DNA of 64,000 bases, from positions 37,625 to 101,624 of the forward strand of contig JBBHKE010001722.1 of NCBI GenBank assembly GCA_037447655.1, in the 5' to 3' direction. The position numbers and the translations under genes are program-made. Of the stretch, positions 1 through 9,886 are shown piece after piece. Position 1 is the stretch's first letter. Each line of letters starts with the position of its first letter. The notes beneath the pieces were generated by a model. That model worked only from the letters and a program-made list of their open reading frames with translations, had not been told where the DNA came from and did not search any database. This DNA comes from Zygnema cylindricum. Lineage: Eukaryota; Streptophyta; Zygnematophyceae; Zygnematales; Zygnemataceae.

Positions 1-674
1 AGACTATTCCTTACAGGCAAGTAGTGGGAAGTCTAATCTATTTTATGAATTGTACCTGACCGGATTTGGCTGCAGCTATAGGAGTGTTGAGTAGAAGTCT
101 AAATGCTCCCACTAAGAGGGATTGGGAGGCAGCTAAGAGAGTCCTTAGATATTTGATAGGAACTAAGGATCTATGGTTGCATTTGGGTGGGGAGAATACT
201 GACATCACTACTTGGAGTGATGCCAGTTATGGTGATGCTCCGATGAGGAGATGTACTTCTGGATATGTATTATATGTGGGTGATGGGGCTTGCTGTTGGA
301 GTAGCAAACAGCAAAAAGTTATTGCTCAGTCCACCATGGAGGCTAAGTATATGGCCTCTTGCTCTGTTGTAAAAGAATTGATGTGGGTCAAGTCTTTGCT
401 TGGTGAGCTTGGTCACCTTAAGAGTGGTGTGCAGAAATTTTTTTGTGATAATCAGGGAGCAATCGCTATTTCTGCAAATCCTAAACAGCATTTTAAAGCC
501 AAATACATGGACATTAGACTCAGCTTTGTTAGAGAGAAAGTAGAAAACAAAATAATCAGTTTAGAGTACCGACGAGATAGTGAGATGGTAGTAGATATGA
601 TGACCAAACTTGTGCCTTCCCCTAAGCTAATTTTCTGCAGGGAGAAGTGTGGTCTTAAATTAAAGATTGACTAG
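1..674 (+). pseudogene. Copia pol 3' end (RNase H), truncated by window edge
   Basis: This is the C-terminal part of a Ty1/copia polyprotein (end of RT and RNase H), read in the frame that opens at base 3. The RNase H part is seen in TTWSDASYGDAP, WSSKQQKVIAQSTMEA and FCDNQGAIAIS, and closely matches the copy at 51654-53450. A TGA sits after residues MNCT (bases 57-59), where that copy has an arginine codon. The STMEAEY motif of that copy reads STMEAKY here, a charge reversal at a likely catalytic glutamate. The ORF ends in TAG at 672-674, 13 bp before the LTR. The element is dead, and its 5' part lies outside the window. Confidence 0.9.
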
Positions 675-687
675 AAAATAAGGGGAG
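675..687 (+). promoter_or_regulatory. Polypurine tract of the copia element
   Basis: The purine run AAAATAAGGGGAG lies directly before the LTR start (TGTAGAAATT). This is the plus-strand priming site of an LTR retrotransposon. The same tract is found in inverted orientation at 42950 and 51641. Confidence 0.8.
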
Positions 688-1729
688 TGTAGAAATTAAT
701 GCTCTATTTTAAGTATTTTCTAGGTCTAAATAGAAGTACAGAAAGAAGTCGAGGCACTCTACCTCTAACTTCTCTCCAACTCTCAAACATGTCGCAGTCA
801 CTGAGAAATTGGAGAGGGAGCTAGAGCCATGGCTACCAAGGCTATCCAGAGGTTTACGGGAAATATATAGTAGTTAGGGGTTTTATTTACTAAAAGGTAT
901 TTGCCGACCATAGGATTTGATCCTGGTACCTGCCGGCCGGCAAATAGCTGATAGCCGGTAGCCTTAGCCGTTAAGCCTAGACCTAGTGTTACGTACTATA
1001 TGTTTTGATATTTATTTAAACATTTCCACGTAGGATAATTCATTTAACTTTAATTGTTAAGGAGATAGATTGATCCGGTAATGTAAAAGTACGAATTAGA
1101 AATCAATACCGCAAATTTATTTCATTAGCGAAACGAATACCGCACATGTATTTATTACGGCTGCGATTAAATGTGAATTTAATCGGATGGCTGGAATTAG
1201 CGCCGAGATTGCGAAAGAAGATTTCGGCGGTTTGTGGTCATCGCCACGTCGGATGACACGTGGCGAAATTACATTGGATCGTGGTATCTCCAGAGATTAC
1301 AACACCGAATCCGGATATGACATGTGTCGACATTTAGGCCATGTCGTACAATGTCAGAGATAAACTACACCGGCAGTTGTAGTTTTGTGTACGGAACTCT
1401 AATTTGATTGGCTTCGTACATCAATAGATAGAGTCTGTGAGAGAGACAGGACTTAGAAAAAATTAGAAGATAGGACCCTCTCTCCCAGAGAGCTTCTATA
1501 CAAAAGGTCAATTTTGACCCTCCATAACTTACTGCTCAAGAGAGCAAATTCAGAGATTATTTTTGCTATTGGCTCAGAGAAGTCTTGCCTTTACAGGGGT
1601 GAAGTTGGTGAGAGTTTTTGTTTGCCAGGGTGGCAGTTATTTTTGCTGAAACACAAAGGGGTCAGGGTTATCCTAGACGCTTGTTGGAAGTTGTCCACTT
1701 TGAGGACCTATGGAGGTCTCAGAGTTTCA
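688..1729 (+). repeat. 3' LTR of copia element (1,042 bp)
   Basis: It starts TGTAGAAATTAATG just after the polypurine tract and ends GGTCTCAGAGTTTCA. Both ends match the LTRs of the complete inverted element at 50597-57008. It contains a stem-loop (about 759-828), an antisense tRNA-like module (about 905-985) and a TATA box near 1497. The matching 5' LTR is outside the window, so no target duplication can be read. Confidence 0.88.
1497..1505 (+). promoter_or_regulatory. TATA box of the copia LTR
   Basis: TATACAAAA follows the conserved block CTCTCTCCCAGAGAGCTTC. The equivalent site in the LTR at 8634-9634 is TATAAAAA (9403-9410), and in the LTR at 57014-57724 it is TATAAATA (57503). This places U3 upstream and R/U5 downstream. 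Confidence 0.55.
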
Positions 1730-2044
1730 CACTTAAGATATAATACTCAGAAGTTTCCTAAAAACTATTTGCAGATTTACTACTTAAAAGTCAGGATACA
1801 TAAAATGCTCTAAGTCTTAAGCCTTATAATCTTGGTGTTCTACCGCCAATAAAAGTGTACTTGAGATGAGCGTCCAAAATCAACCCACCTACTGAGATCT
1901 ACGTGTTCATAATCTTGCCAACCCAAACTATCATCGTACAGTCAACATTACTCAGAATTTATATTAAGTGATAGTACAAATACTTGTCGGCTAAGTCACT
2001 TGTGATACTTTTATGAATCTTGTCCGTTGACTTGATTCATATCA
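1730..2044. other. AT-rich DNA, no gene seen
   Basis: Sequence flanking the LTR. All reading frames are short and nothing is recognisable. Confidence 0.5.
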
Positions 2045-2345
2045 ACCGCAGTTGCGTTGTCCCGTACCGAATCACATTTATGTTACCTGCGGTTATGGTG
2101 TCCTGTACCAAATCATATCCAAGATAACAGCAACAGCGTTGTTTGTACGGATCATATCAAAAGTAATAGCAACTGCGTTTTCCTGTCTATTGGCTGTACG
2201 GATCATATCCAAAATAACCGCAACTGCGTTGTCTTGTATGTGTCGCTGCTTCGCAGCTACAATGCTCTGTTTGCATAGCAACTGCGCTGCTTTGTTTGCA
2301 TAGCAACTGCGCTATTGCGTTTACGTCGTAGTTGCGTTGTCCTGT
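2045..2345 (+). repeat. Degenerate tandem repeat (GCAACTGCGTTGTCCTGT units)
   Basis: About five imperfect units built on GCAACTGCGTTGTCCTGTA plus CGGATCATATCCAAAATAAC; the last units are shortened to GCATAGCAACTGCGCT. The overlapping ORFs in several frames come from the repeat and are not genes. Confidence 0.7.
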
Positions 2346-5300
2346 ATTACACTGAAGTGATGACGCATGTCTTTGTGAAACTTACGCTACAAATTACTAC
2401 CTTTCTGCCGTCATACTAGTTTAGTAAGACTTAAAGTTTTCCAAAATCAACAACAAGCATGGCTCGCACCGTTGTACACATTCCCAAGTTGGTTGGTCGA
2501 ATCTTACGAGATTCCACCGTCAAACAACGGGAGGATACTTTCAATAAAGGTTCGACTGATCACAGGCGTGACGGTAAATTTCGTAACACCAGTATTCCGT
2601 TGTCATTTACTAAAGAATCTTCTCCTCCGATGCTCGAAACCGTTTCAGCCATTGCCGCTGAAGCTCTCAAGATAGTGGATCAAACCATACATGAAGCACA
2701 TCGCATGAAAGAACGCTTGTGCATTCTATCTACTATGATTTTTAACACTTTAAAACTCTCTTCAACCTCTGATACCTCTGCTGCAACTATCTCTTTATAA
2801 GCACTACAGCTGCACAAAAATTTTGCTGCTATTAAACCTACATTTGTAGAGGAGCGAAATTCCCTCGATCTTCCTATAAGTTTTTTGGATTACGGGAAGG
2901 GTTCATTGTTGATGAATGGTATAGCCCTTTCCCTACACCTCATGGTTACGGGTGCAAAGCCGGTGATATTAGGCTCTAGCTTTGCACTCAAGCTTCGTCT
3001 AACTCTGGACAAGCTTCAGCCCACTGCAACTCGCTTGTAAACATTAGCGAGTACAACCAGGCAAGTCTGAGGAATCACTAAGGAACCGCTCGTCTTCCGG
3101 TTCCAAAATGGAATAGTCACAGACTTCGCAGAGATCTACGTTCACGCTCTGGTCACTAAATGTAGTGACTATGAATGCCTATTGGGATAGGTTATTATAT
3201 TTCGTGTAGGGGTGGAGTTTACATACTTGATCAGACATTTTCTTATAGGCCCACTAACTTTCCAGAACGCAAAATCTGCATTTCGCTAATTTCCGCTAGG
3301 AAACCCATGCTTATTATGGCGCATTCGGCCACCTTCATACCTGCATTTTCAAGGATTTTTGTGTTGGCCGAAATACTTCATTCATTGTCAACAAAATATT
3401 TTTTTCTTGACTGTTCTTACTTGCTCGAAATTTTCAGTGACCCTATATTTCTTATAGATACGAGGGAATTTGATCGCATCTATAACCTCACCTTGTCAAT
3501 TCCACTTTCGACATTCTCTCTTCGAATCCTAATTCCTATAGACTTGTCTGGGTTTTTACCCATTAATTGAAATATGGTCCAATTAAGACCCTATCCGAAT
3601 GAATTGGTGATTTTGGACCTCTTCGCTTGAATTGGAACTTCCCTCCTTTCTTGTTTGCGAAATTGATTATTAATTCGATTTTATTATTTTGTCAAAATTG
3701 ATCCTTTACCACAAAAAGCAAAAGTACATCATTGTAACTTGTTATATTCTTAATACCCAGATTTGTTACCAAAATTTGCATATAAGCATATGTATACTGC
3801 CCTCCCACAAGACATCTGGATTGTGGGCAACCATTGTTGTTTTGAGACAACTGCTGGCACTGAAGATGAAGAAGATGCAGCAGTAGTCATCGTAGAACAA
3901 AACAAAAAAGGAAGCTTCTACAAATACCGATGGCTGAACAACAACTTTGACAGACTATAACTTTCAAAACCAATGGTCGTGAAAATTTACTACAGTGTAG
4001 ATAACATACAAAAGAACACACACACAAAATTTCAATGAATTCCGCTCACAAATCTGTGAGATATGCAGAAATGAAATTACATTAAACTGAGTGTACAGTT
4101 TTCATATCATTTGTTCCTAATGAATCAAATTCACTAAGTCCTACTTCTATACACCGAAATTACACTAGGCTGTACGGAGGCATTCCAGCCATACATATAA
4201 CATTATAACACAACAAATAGTATGAGTATACCTGTGTACTAAAGGTATGTCATAAACCACATTCTTAACACTAAACAACTAATTCACTACAAACAAAATT
4301 ATATTCTACCAAATATTTACACCGGAGTTCAGACAACGTAAAGTTATACTGATCTAGTCATGCCTTGTCAGCATTTGTTGGCGGCGGCTGTTAGCCGTCC
4401 GACTAGAGGATTTCTCACCGTAGAATTGACTTCACGAAGTCCTGTGGTCCTGCCGAATTTCCGTACGTCCACGGAAGACATACTCACGCATTTCTCTCAA
4501 GTGACGACGCGTGTCCCAAGTGTGAATGAACCGTGAACTCCCAAATTCACTGACACACTAATTTTGGTAACCACTGAACCGAACTCAACCAAAAATAGCT
4601 TAAGTCCTGAATAGCTCACTCTCCCTCACAACTTAGGCATAGAGAGGACTAAAGCTTTCTAAAAACAACAACCATCACTTACTGGATATTAGTTGAATCG
4701 ATCTAGTTATTACCGGATGGGAGTGCTAAGGAATGTCACGGGGCGGGAAAGGTCTCGGTTTAGCCGATCGCCGCACCAAATTATTTTTTTGAATTGGTTC
4801 GCATCGTGCATTTCTTACAAACTTTAGAACATCGTATGGGATATATATTGGAAAATGTCGTGGCCTATAACGATGCAAGACCCAAGGTCTTCGTTGATTA
4901 TCAACGGATCAAACAATTTAATGGTCTACCCCTTATTATTGACGCCGCTCGCCATGGTTCACTAGCACAACGTGTTTGCTCTAAATGGACAAACCTAATC
5001 CATATTGGTCGACTCTGCGAGGCTAACCTGTCAATCCTGTCAATTTATCCTCCTCCTACAGATGTTAGTTCGTCCGCTTCCTACAAATATTCAAGCTGCC
5101 ATTCTTCCTTTCCATAAGGTGCAGCCTTGCAGGCAAAAGGATTGTCTCCCTAATTTCAATATCAATGTCTTGGGTCAACCTCTCAAGGTTCTTTCTACCT
5201 TAGTTTTTACCCACATTGGCATGCATTCTCTAATGACGGTCCGGCATGCTCCGAAACATTTATACTGTCGAGCTTGAAGAGCCTAACTCAGCAAGAACAC

Positions 5301-5476
5301 CTCTTGCATTTCATCACTAGCACTACATCCGCCCCTAGTCTTTAAGCCGCCCATGGCCTTGTAGAACGTCAAAGATACACTTTATTAGGTCGTGTCATGG
5401 ACTTGCAGTCTTTTTCCTTTGTTTTAGGTTTTGGAATTGCAACTGGTCGCCTCTCTCAGGCACATGCGTCTTAACC
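2346..5476. other. Probable remnant gypsy internal DNA, no confident gene
   Basis: Contains short open stretches (2459-2800, 113 codons; 3175-3570, 131 codons; 4794-5117, 107 codons) with no motif I recognise. The region ends at a G-rich tract like the one that closes the gypsy element at 8209, so parts may be decayed gag of a related element. There is no zinc knuckle or protease motif to support that. Confidence 0.35.
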
Positions 5477-5492
5477 AGCTGGGGGGGGGAAT
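5477..5492 (+). promoter_or_regulatory. Gypsy polypurine-tract-like G run
   Basis: CCAGCTGGGGGGGGAATG closely resembles GAGCTGGGGGGGGAATAA at 8191-8211, which ends the gypsy polyprotein. It probably marks the 3' end of another gypsy copy whose LTR is lost or rearranged. Confidence 0.45.
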
Positions 5493-5759
5493 GCATCACT
5501 AAATATATCGTTTCGTCCCACTCTTAAAGGGACCACATTTCAAATTTTCCTCTTTCCTTCTTTTATTCCACTTGTTCCAAAAATCTCTATCTACGATTTC
5601 CTCAATCCTATTTATATATCCTGGTCTATCCTTGCATACACGGTTGTCTTGTCTGCAAGTTCTTTGTATAATCCACCCACTCCTCAAGGACTGCTGCTTT
5701 TCAAACACGCAGCTATAATCATTCAGTTAATTGCCATAAACAAACACCTGTGGCTTACG

Positions 5760-6388
5760 TGTTAGGACAAACAATTATCGCAAAAGAGCAGTTGGCCTTT
5801 GCACAAGCCATGGAGGCCATGACAACTGAGAATCCCGATGCTACAAAATGGAAATTCGACACCAATTTAACAAAGGCTAAACAAGAATTGAACGACGTAG
5901 TTTTATAGAATGTCGATGCTTTGTTTTTCAATGAACCATCTAGGACATCACCAACTTAAAAGATGTCGATGGACCCGATATTTTAACCGAAGCATCGTTT
6001 GTCAGAAACCGAATGGGAAATGGTAGACAAGCGATGTGCTCATCTAGAGGAAGCTGGCCTAATCTATCAGTCAAACTCCACATTTGCGGCTCCCACCGTC
6101 ATGCCTTGGAAAAAAGATTCTGAGGGTAATTTTATTGAACGTCGAATGTGCGGTGATAATCGTGAACTGAATGCTATAACTGTTAAAGATCATCATCTTA
6201 TGCCTCTCGCCGAGAAAATATTTGATCACGTACGCGGGGCGAAGTATTTTAGTATCCTTAACCTCCGTCAAGGATTGAATCAAATTGAGATAGAGGAAAA
6301 AAACCGGCATAAAACTGCCTTTTGGGTTTGTGACGGTCGATGGGAATCGGGTGTAATGCTGTTTGGACAAAAAAATGCTCCAACTCTA
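5760..6388 (+). pseudogene. Ty3/gypsy reverse transcriptase fragment
   Basis: The frame that opens at 5999 reads RRMCGDNRELNAITVKDHHL and GAKYFSILNLRQGLNQIEIE. These are the gypsy RT blocks usually written R-M-C-V-D-Y-R-x-L-N and F-S-x-L-D-L-x-x-G-Y-x-Q-I. In the second block the first catalytic Asp is replaced by Asn (ILNLRQG). The linker upstream, FNEPSRTSPT, is also gypsy-like but has stops. The frame ends at 6391, where a copia LTR fragment begins, so the YxDD block and the rest of RT are missing. Confidence 0.85.
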
Positions 6389-6617
6389 TGAATGTGTCCA
6401 AATCTCATATTCTAACTTTGCATTCTGTGGTGGAACTGACCACACATAAAGTCTTATTTCACAGGGGTGAATCTATATTTGGGTTTTGATTGTCAACGGG
6501 TCAGTCATTTGGGTTTATATCAAGTTAGGAGTCGGCACTATCTAGATTAGCTTCTTTGGATCTGCTTACTCTGAGGGCCAATGGAGGTCTTAAAGTTTCA
6601 ACTGGGCCAATGGAGGT
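6389..6617 (+). repeat. Copia LTR 3'-end fragment inside the gypsy element
   Basis: Reverse-complement match to about the first 215 bases of the solo LTR at 47896 (shared blocks include GTGTCCAAATCTCATATTCT and GGCACTATCTAGATTAGCTT). It ends with a short duplication of GGCCAATGGAGGTCT (to about 6640). It interrupts gypsy pol between RT and integrase. Confidence 0.8.
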
Positions 6618-6719
6618 CTCACAGTTTCAACTTACTGTCTAGCCTCTATTTCGGATCCTTATCCCGCCACAAATCCTTGGCATGGTGGGCCCCTCATTCT
6701 TTTTCTATCCTCACAAACC

Positions 6720-7640
6720 TTCTAGTGCGGCACTACCATTGACGAAAAAGACAGAGTGAAAAAGAGAGCCAAATATTACCTCTTGCACGAAGGATCTTTA
6801 GTTTGTTTGTTAGCGGATGGAAGCCATAGGTACGTCCCACATCTTATCGAGCGGCTTTCTCTAATTGAGCAGATTCACACCGAGCTTGGTCAATACGGTA
6901 CCAAGCGGACGTTAAGCCTAGTTCAGGCATAGTATTGGCGGTCAAGAATGCAAGCCGATGTTGCTGCCATTCTACACAAGTGTACCACCTGCGACCGTCT
7001 CCGAACTTCTTTCTCTAATCGACACACTATGCTCCAACCTCTACCTTTTAAGGGTTTATTTAATCGATGGTCGGTCGATCTGGCCGGATCTTTTCACATC
7101 ACACGTAGAGGAAAACAATACATCATCATTATGATCAAAAAAATTCAGTATGTGGGTAAAAGTTGTAGCTCTACCTCACTGGACAGGAAAGTTAACCACC
7201 GTAGCCTTTAAGGAACATGTCTTTATGAGATACGGTGCCCCAGCCGAGGTCCTTACACATCAAGATACAGAATTTCGGGGAGAATTTTAAGAGATGCTTG
7301 AAGAGGCTCTCATCGATCATTGTCGTACTAGTCGCGATCACTCGCAGGCCGATGGCCTATCTGAACGAGCTGTCCAGACATTTAAGCGTGCCTTAGGTAA
7401 GCATTGCTTAGAGAAACACATTTCGGTTTGGGACGAGTCCCTCGGCTACATTACCATGGGATATCGCATGTGGGTTCAAGCTAGCCTTGTCAATTTCAAC
7501 CGTTATTATGTTTTATTTGGCAGAAAACAGCTTCTCAGTCGCAATATTCAGAAAGCCGCAAGTTTTTCCACTTCCGCTAATATCAAACACTATCTTTTTA
7601 GAAGAACTCACTTGTCGTGCTTTGCTTTTTGCCTGTGAAA
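6720..7640 (+). pseudogene. Ty3/gypsy integrase
   Basis: Broken integrase in several frames. An HHCC zinc-binding region is recognisable (IEQIHTELGQYGTKRTL, a TAG, then ILHKCTTCDRLR). The catalytic core follows: RWSVDLAGSF with the first Asp, EVLTHQDTEFRGEF with the second Asp, then SQADGLSERAVQTFKRAL with the Glu. Stops and shifts occur near 6930, 7210 and 7288. The order zinc finger, D, D, E and the spacing are typical of gypsy integrases. It continues into the C-terminal part at 7790-8209. Confidence 0.88.
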
Positions 7641-7667
7641 TGCCCATGGCTTTTGATAATCTGCATA

Positions 7668-7762
7668 TTGCCCAGCATTGAGACACACTTCTGTTTGCCA
7701 CCACTCGACGCGTTGCCCAACATTGAGACACACTTCAGTTTGCCACCACTTGAAGCCGCAGT
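7668..7762 (+). repeat. Direct repeat, 2 x about 47 bp
   Basis: Two adjacent copies of a unit containing CATTGAGACACACTTC and GTTTGCCACCACT, differing at a few bases. It lies in the gypsy polyprotein just after integrase. Confidence 0.8.
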
Positions 7763-7789
7763 TTAACGCCGCAATAGAAGCCCTAATAG

Positions 7790-8209
7790 GTGGGAGACTA
7801 TGTGTATCTTGGCAAGCAATCTTTTGACACTTTGGACACGGATGTTTCAGCACACATCTTACATATTATTGTGGTGGATCCGAACGGAATGTTGGGATTA
7901 AAAAGAGCGGACGCACGAAATTTTCTAGAACACTCCAAGAATTGTGCTCCATGATATTTACCAGATTTGTTGCAGGATATGGATCCCATGCAGATGCTAA
8001 TTACGGAGGCAACAGCATGTACCTTTTGCCATGGATCCGACTGGGAAACTACCATGTTACTTTGTGATCATTGCAATCAGGGGTTTCACATGGAGTGTTT
8101 GGTGCCACTATTGTTGACGTTTCTGGATGGTCAATGGTTTTGGCAAGGATGTCGCGAGCTTGCGGTCATGTTGGCCAGTTCCCTGCCAGCTAATGAGCTG
8201 GGGGGGGAA
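7790..8209 (+). pseudogene. Gypsy polyprotein C terminus with PHD-type zinc finger
   Basis: One frame reads VGDYVYLGKQSFDTLD (the usual post-integrase G-D-x-V-x-L block), then a linker ending KNCAP, a TGA, YLPDLLQDMDP, and a PHD finger: CTFC, then CDHC, then GFHMEC, then WFWQGC. PHD fingers have a C4-H-C3 zinc ligand pattern. Here the first Cys of the last pair is replaced by Trp (WFW where WFC is usual). The frame runs into the G-rich polypurine tract at 8200. By position the finger could be a chromatin reader replacing the chromodomain seen in chromoviruses; that role is inferred. The TGA fits CGA decay. Confidence 0.75.
8193..8209 (+). promoter_or_regulatory. Gypsy polypurine tract
   Basis: GGGGGGGGAATAA closes the polyprotein frame and marks the start of the gypsy 3' LTR. 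Confidence 0.6.
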
Positions 8210-8633
8210 TAAACTGACCTAACGATAACCAACTAAGTCGTCAACCTTTCTTTTTCTTCCACCTTGTTTGTTGTTGTATTTATTCATTTACACTTTTTAT
8301 GTCTTATTACAGTCACGATGTTTTGTTATTATTTGGGTTTAAGTGGTGCACAGCTGATGATATTGCATGCATCTTCATGTTAGTTGACACATGCATGACA
8401 GTTGTCATCCTGTATCTTGTCGGACATTCTTATTGTAATATTTGGGTATTAGGATGGGGGGCCGCCACTCTAATTTGTGTTAGTGTCTTATTTTGGTTTT
8501 GCAAGACCGTACTTACTTACATTTCTCTTTCGCGTCGACCGTACATATTTACAGGGGCGTACGCCTCAACCGTACATATTTATTTTTCGCCGTTATTTCC
8601 AAAGACGGCGTATTGTCGTGTTCGCGTCAACCG
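8210..8633 (+). repeat. Gypsy 3' LTR, 5' portion
   Basis: Starts just after the polypurine tract. Bases 8223-8405 recur at about 10697-10876 (shared blocks TTCCACCTTGTTTGTTGTTG and GTCACGATGTTTTGTTATTA). The end is obscured by the copia solo LTR beginning at 8634. Confidence 0.65.
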
Positions 8634-9634
8634 TGTTCAAATTAAAACACTTTCTTATGTATTTTCTAGGTTTTTTAAATAATCTAAGATGAGGAAGGAA
8701 AATGCAGAGGCAGCCTAGTTCTAACTTCTTTCTCTAGCCCCCATTCTTGTCGTAGTCATTAGAGGCTAAAAAAAGAAGCTAGAGCCATGGCTGCCTATGC
8801 TTCTCATAGAGTCAAAAGGCAGTCCTTTGTTAAACTTACCAAAAAGATTAACAGACCCATGATTTGATCCTGGTACCTACCGTTTGTCCAAATAGCCCAG
8901 TATTATTACCACGTAGCCTAGCACTTGTATCGAAGTATATAGGGTACGATAGCTACTTAAAGATGTGCAAATAGGAAAATTCATTTAACTAACGAACGGA
9001 CCACAGTCACATAGACACAGTTAGACACAATCACATCGAAAAGTAGTGCTTGTATTTTAACGGCTATAAATTAAGGCGGATATCAATTAGACGGCGGAGA
9101 AAGAAGCCAACATCGCGGAATGAACATTTTGGCGGTTTGCGATCATTGCCACACCGAGTGACACGTGGCAACCTGACATTGGATGGCGACATCTCCGGGA
9201 CATACCATGACGAACTTGGACATCGTAAGCGTCGTCCCCTTGGCCATGTTGTACAATGGCTGTACAGAAAGTACTCCGGGCTAAGTACCTTTCTGTACTG
9301 TACACTTAATTGATTGGCTTTGTACGTTAATAGTAGAGGGTTAAAGGAGGGGATCAAGACTTAGAAAATATAGGTAATAGCCTCTCTCTTAGAGCGCTTC
9401 TGTATAAAAAGGTTATCTTTGACCATTGATAATTTACTGCTCAGGGGAGCAAATTCAAGGATTCTTTTTATGGCAGACTCAAGGGAGTCAGCTCTACCAA
9501 AGGGTTTAGTTTGGTTAGTCTATATTCTGTTAAAGTGTCAGCAATACTCATACAAAGATGAAGGAATTGAGGTTATCTTAGAGGCTTCTAATAAGCTCCC
9601 TACTCTGAGTACTAATGGAGGTCTCGGAGTTGCA
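8634..9634 (+). repeat. Copia solo LTR (about 1,001 bp)
   Basis: Begins TGTTCAAATTAA and ends GGTCTCGGAGTTGCA, homologous along its length to the LTRs at 688, 47896 and 50597. It has a stem-loop (about 8715-8790), an antisense tRNA-like module (about 8860-8925) and a TATA box (9403-9410). No polyprotein adjoins it, so it is a solo LTR. Flanking pentamers (AACCG, AAACA) do not match cleanly, so the target duplication has decayed or the ends are off by a few bases. Confidence 0.8.
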
Positions 9635-9690
9635 AAACATACATGTTTATTTTTCCTGTAATTTAAGCCGACGACAAAATTTACCGTTCG

Positions 9691-9886
9691 CGTCCGTACT
9701 TAAGATTTTACCGTAACTACAACTTTACCGTATCTGCATCTCCGAAATTTCTTGCGTCTACGAATTCGATTGTTTTGCATGAGTAAGGCGTCCGTACCTA
9801 AGATTTTACCGTAACTACAACTTTACCGTATCTGCATCTCCGGAATTTCTTGCGTCTACGAATTCGATTGTTTTGTACAGACGAGT
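9691..9886 (+). repeat. 98-bp tandem duplication
   Basis: Two nearly identical head-to-tail copies, starting at 9691 and 9789, each containing AAGATTTTACCGTAACTACA and TTGCGTCTACGAATTCGATT. Only a few substitutions separate them, so the duplication is recent. Confidence 0.9.
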
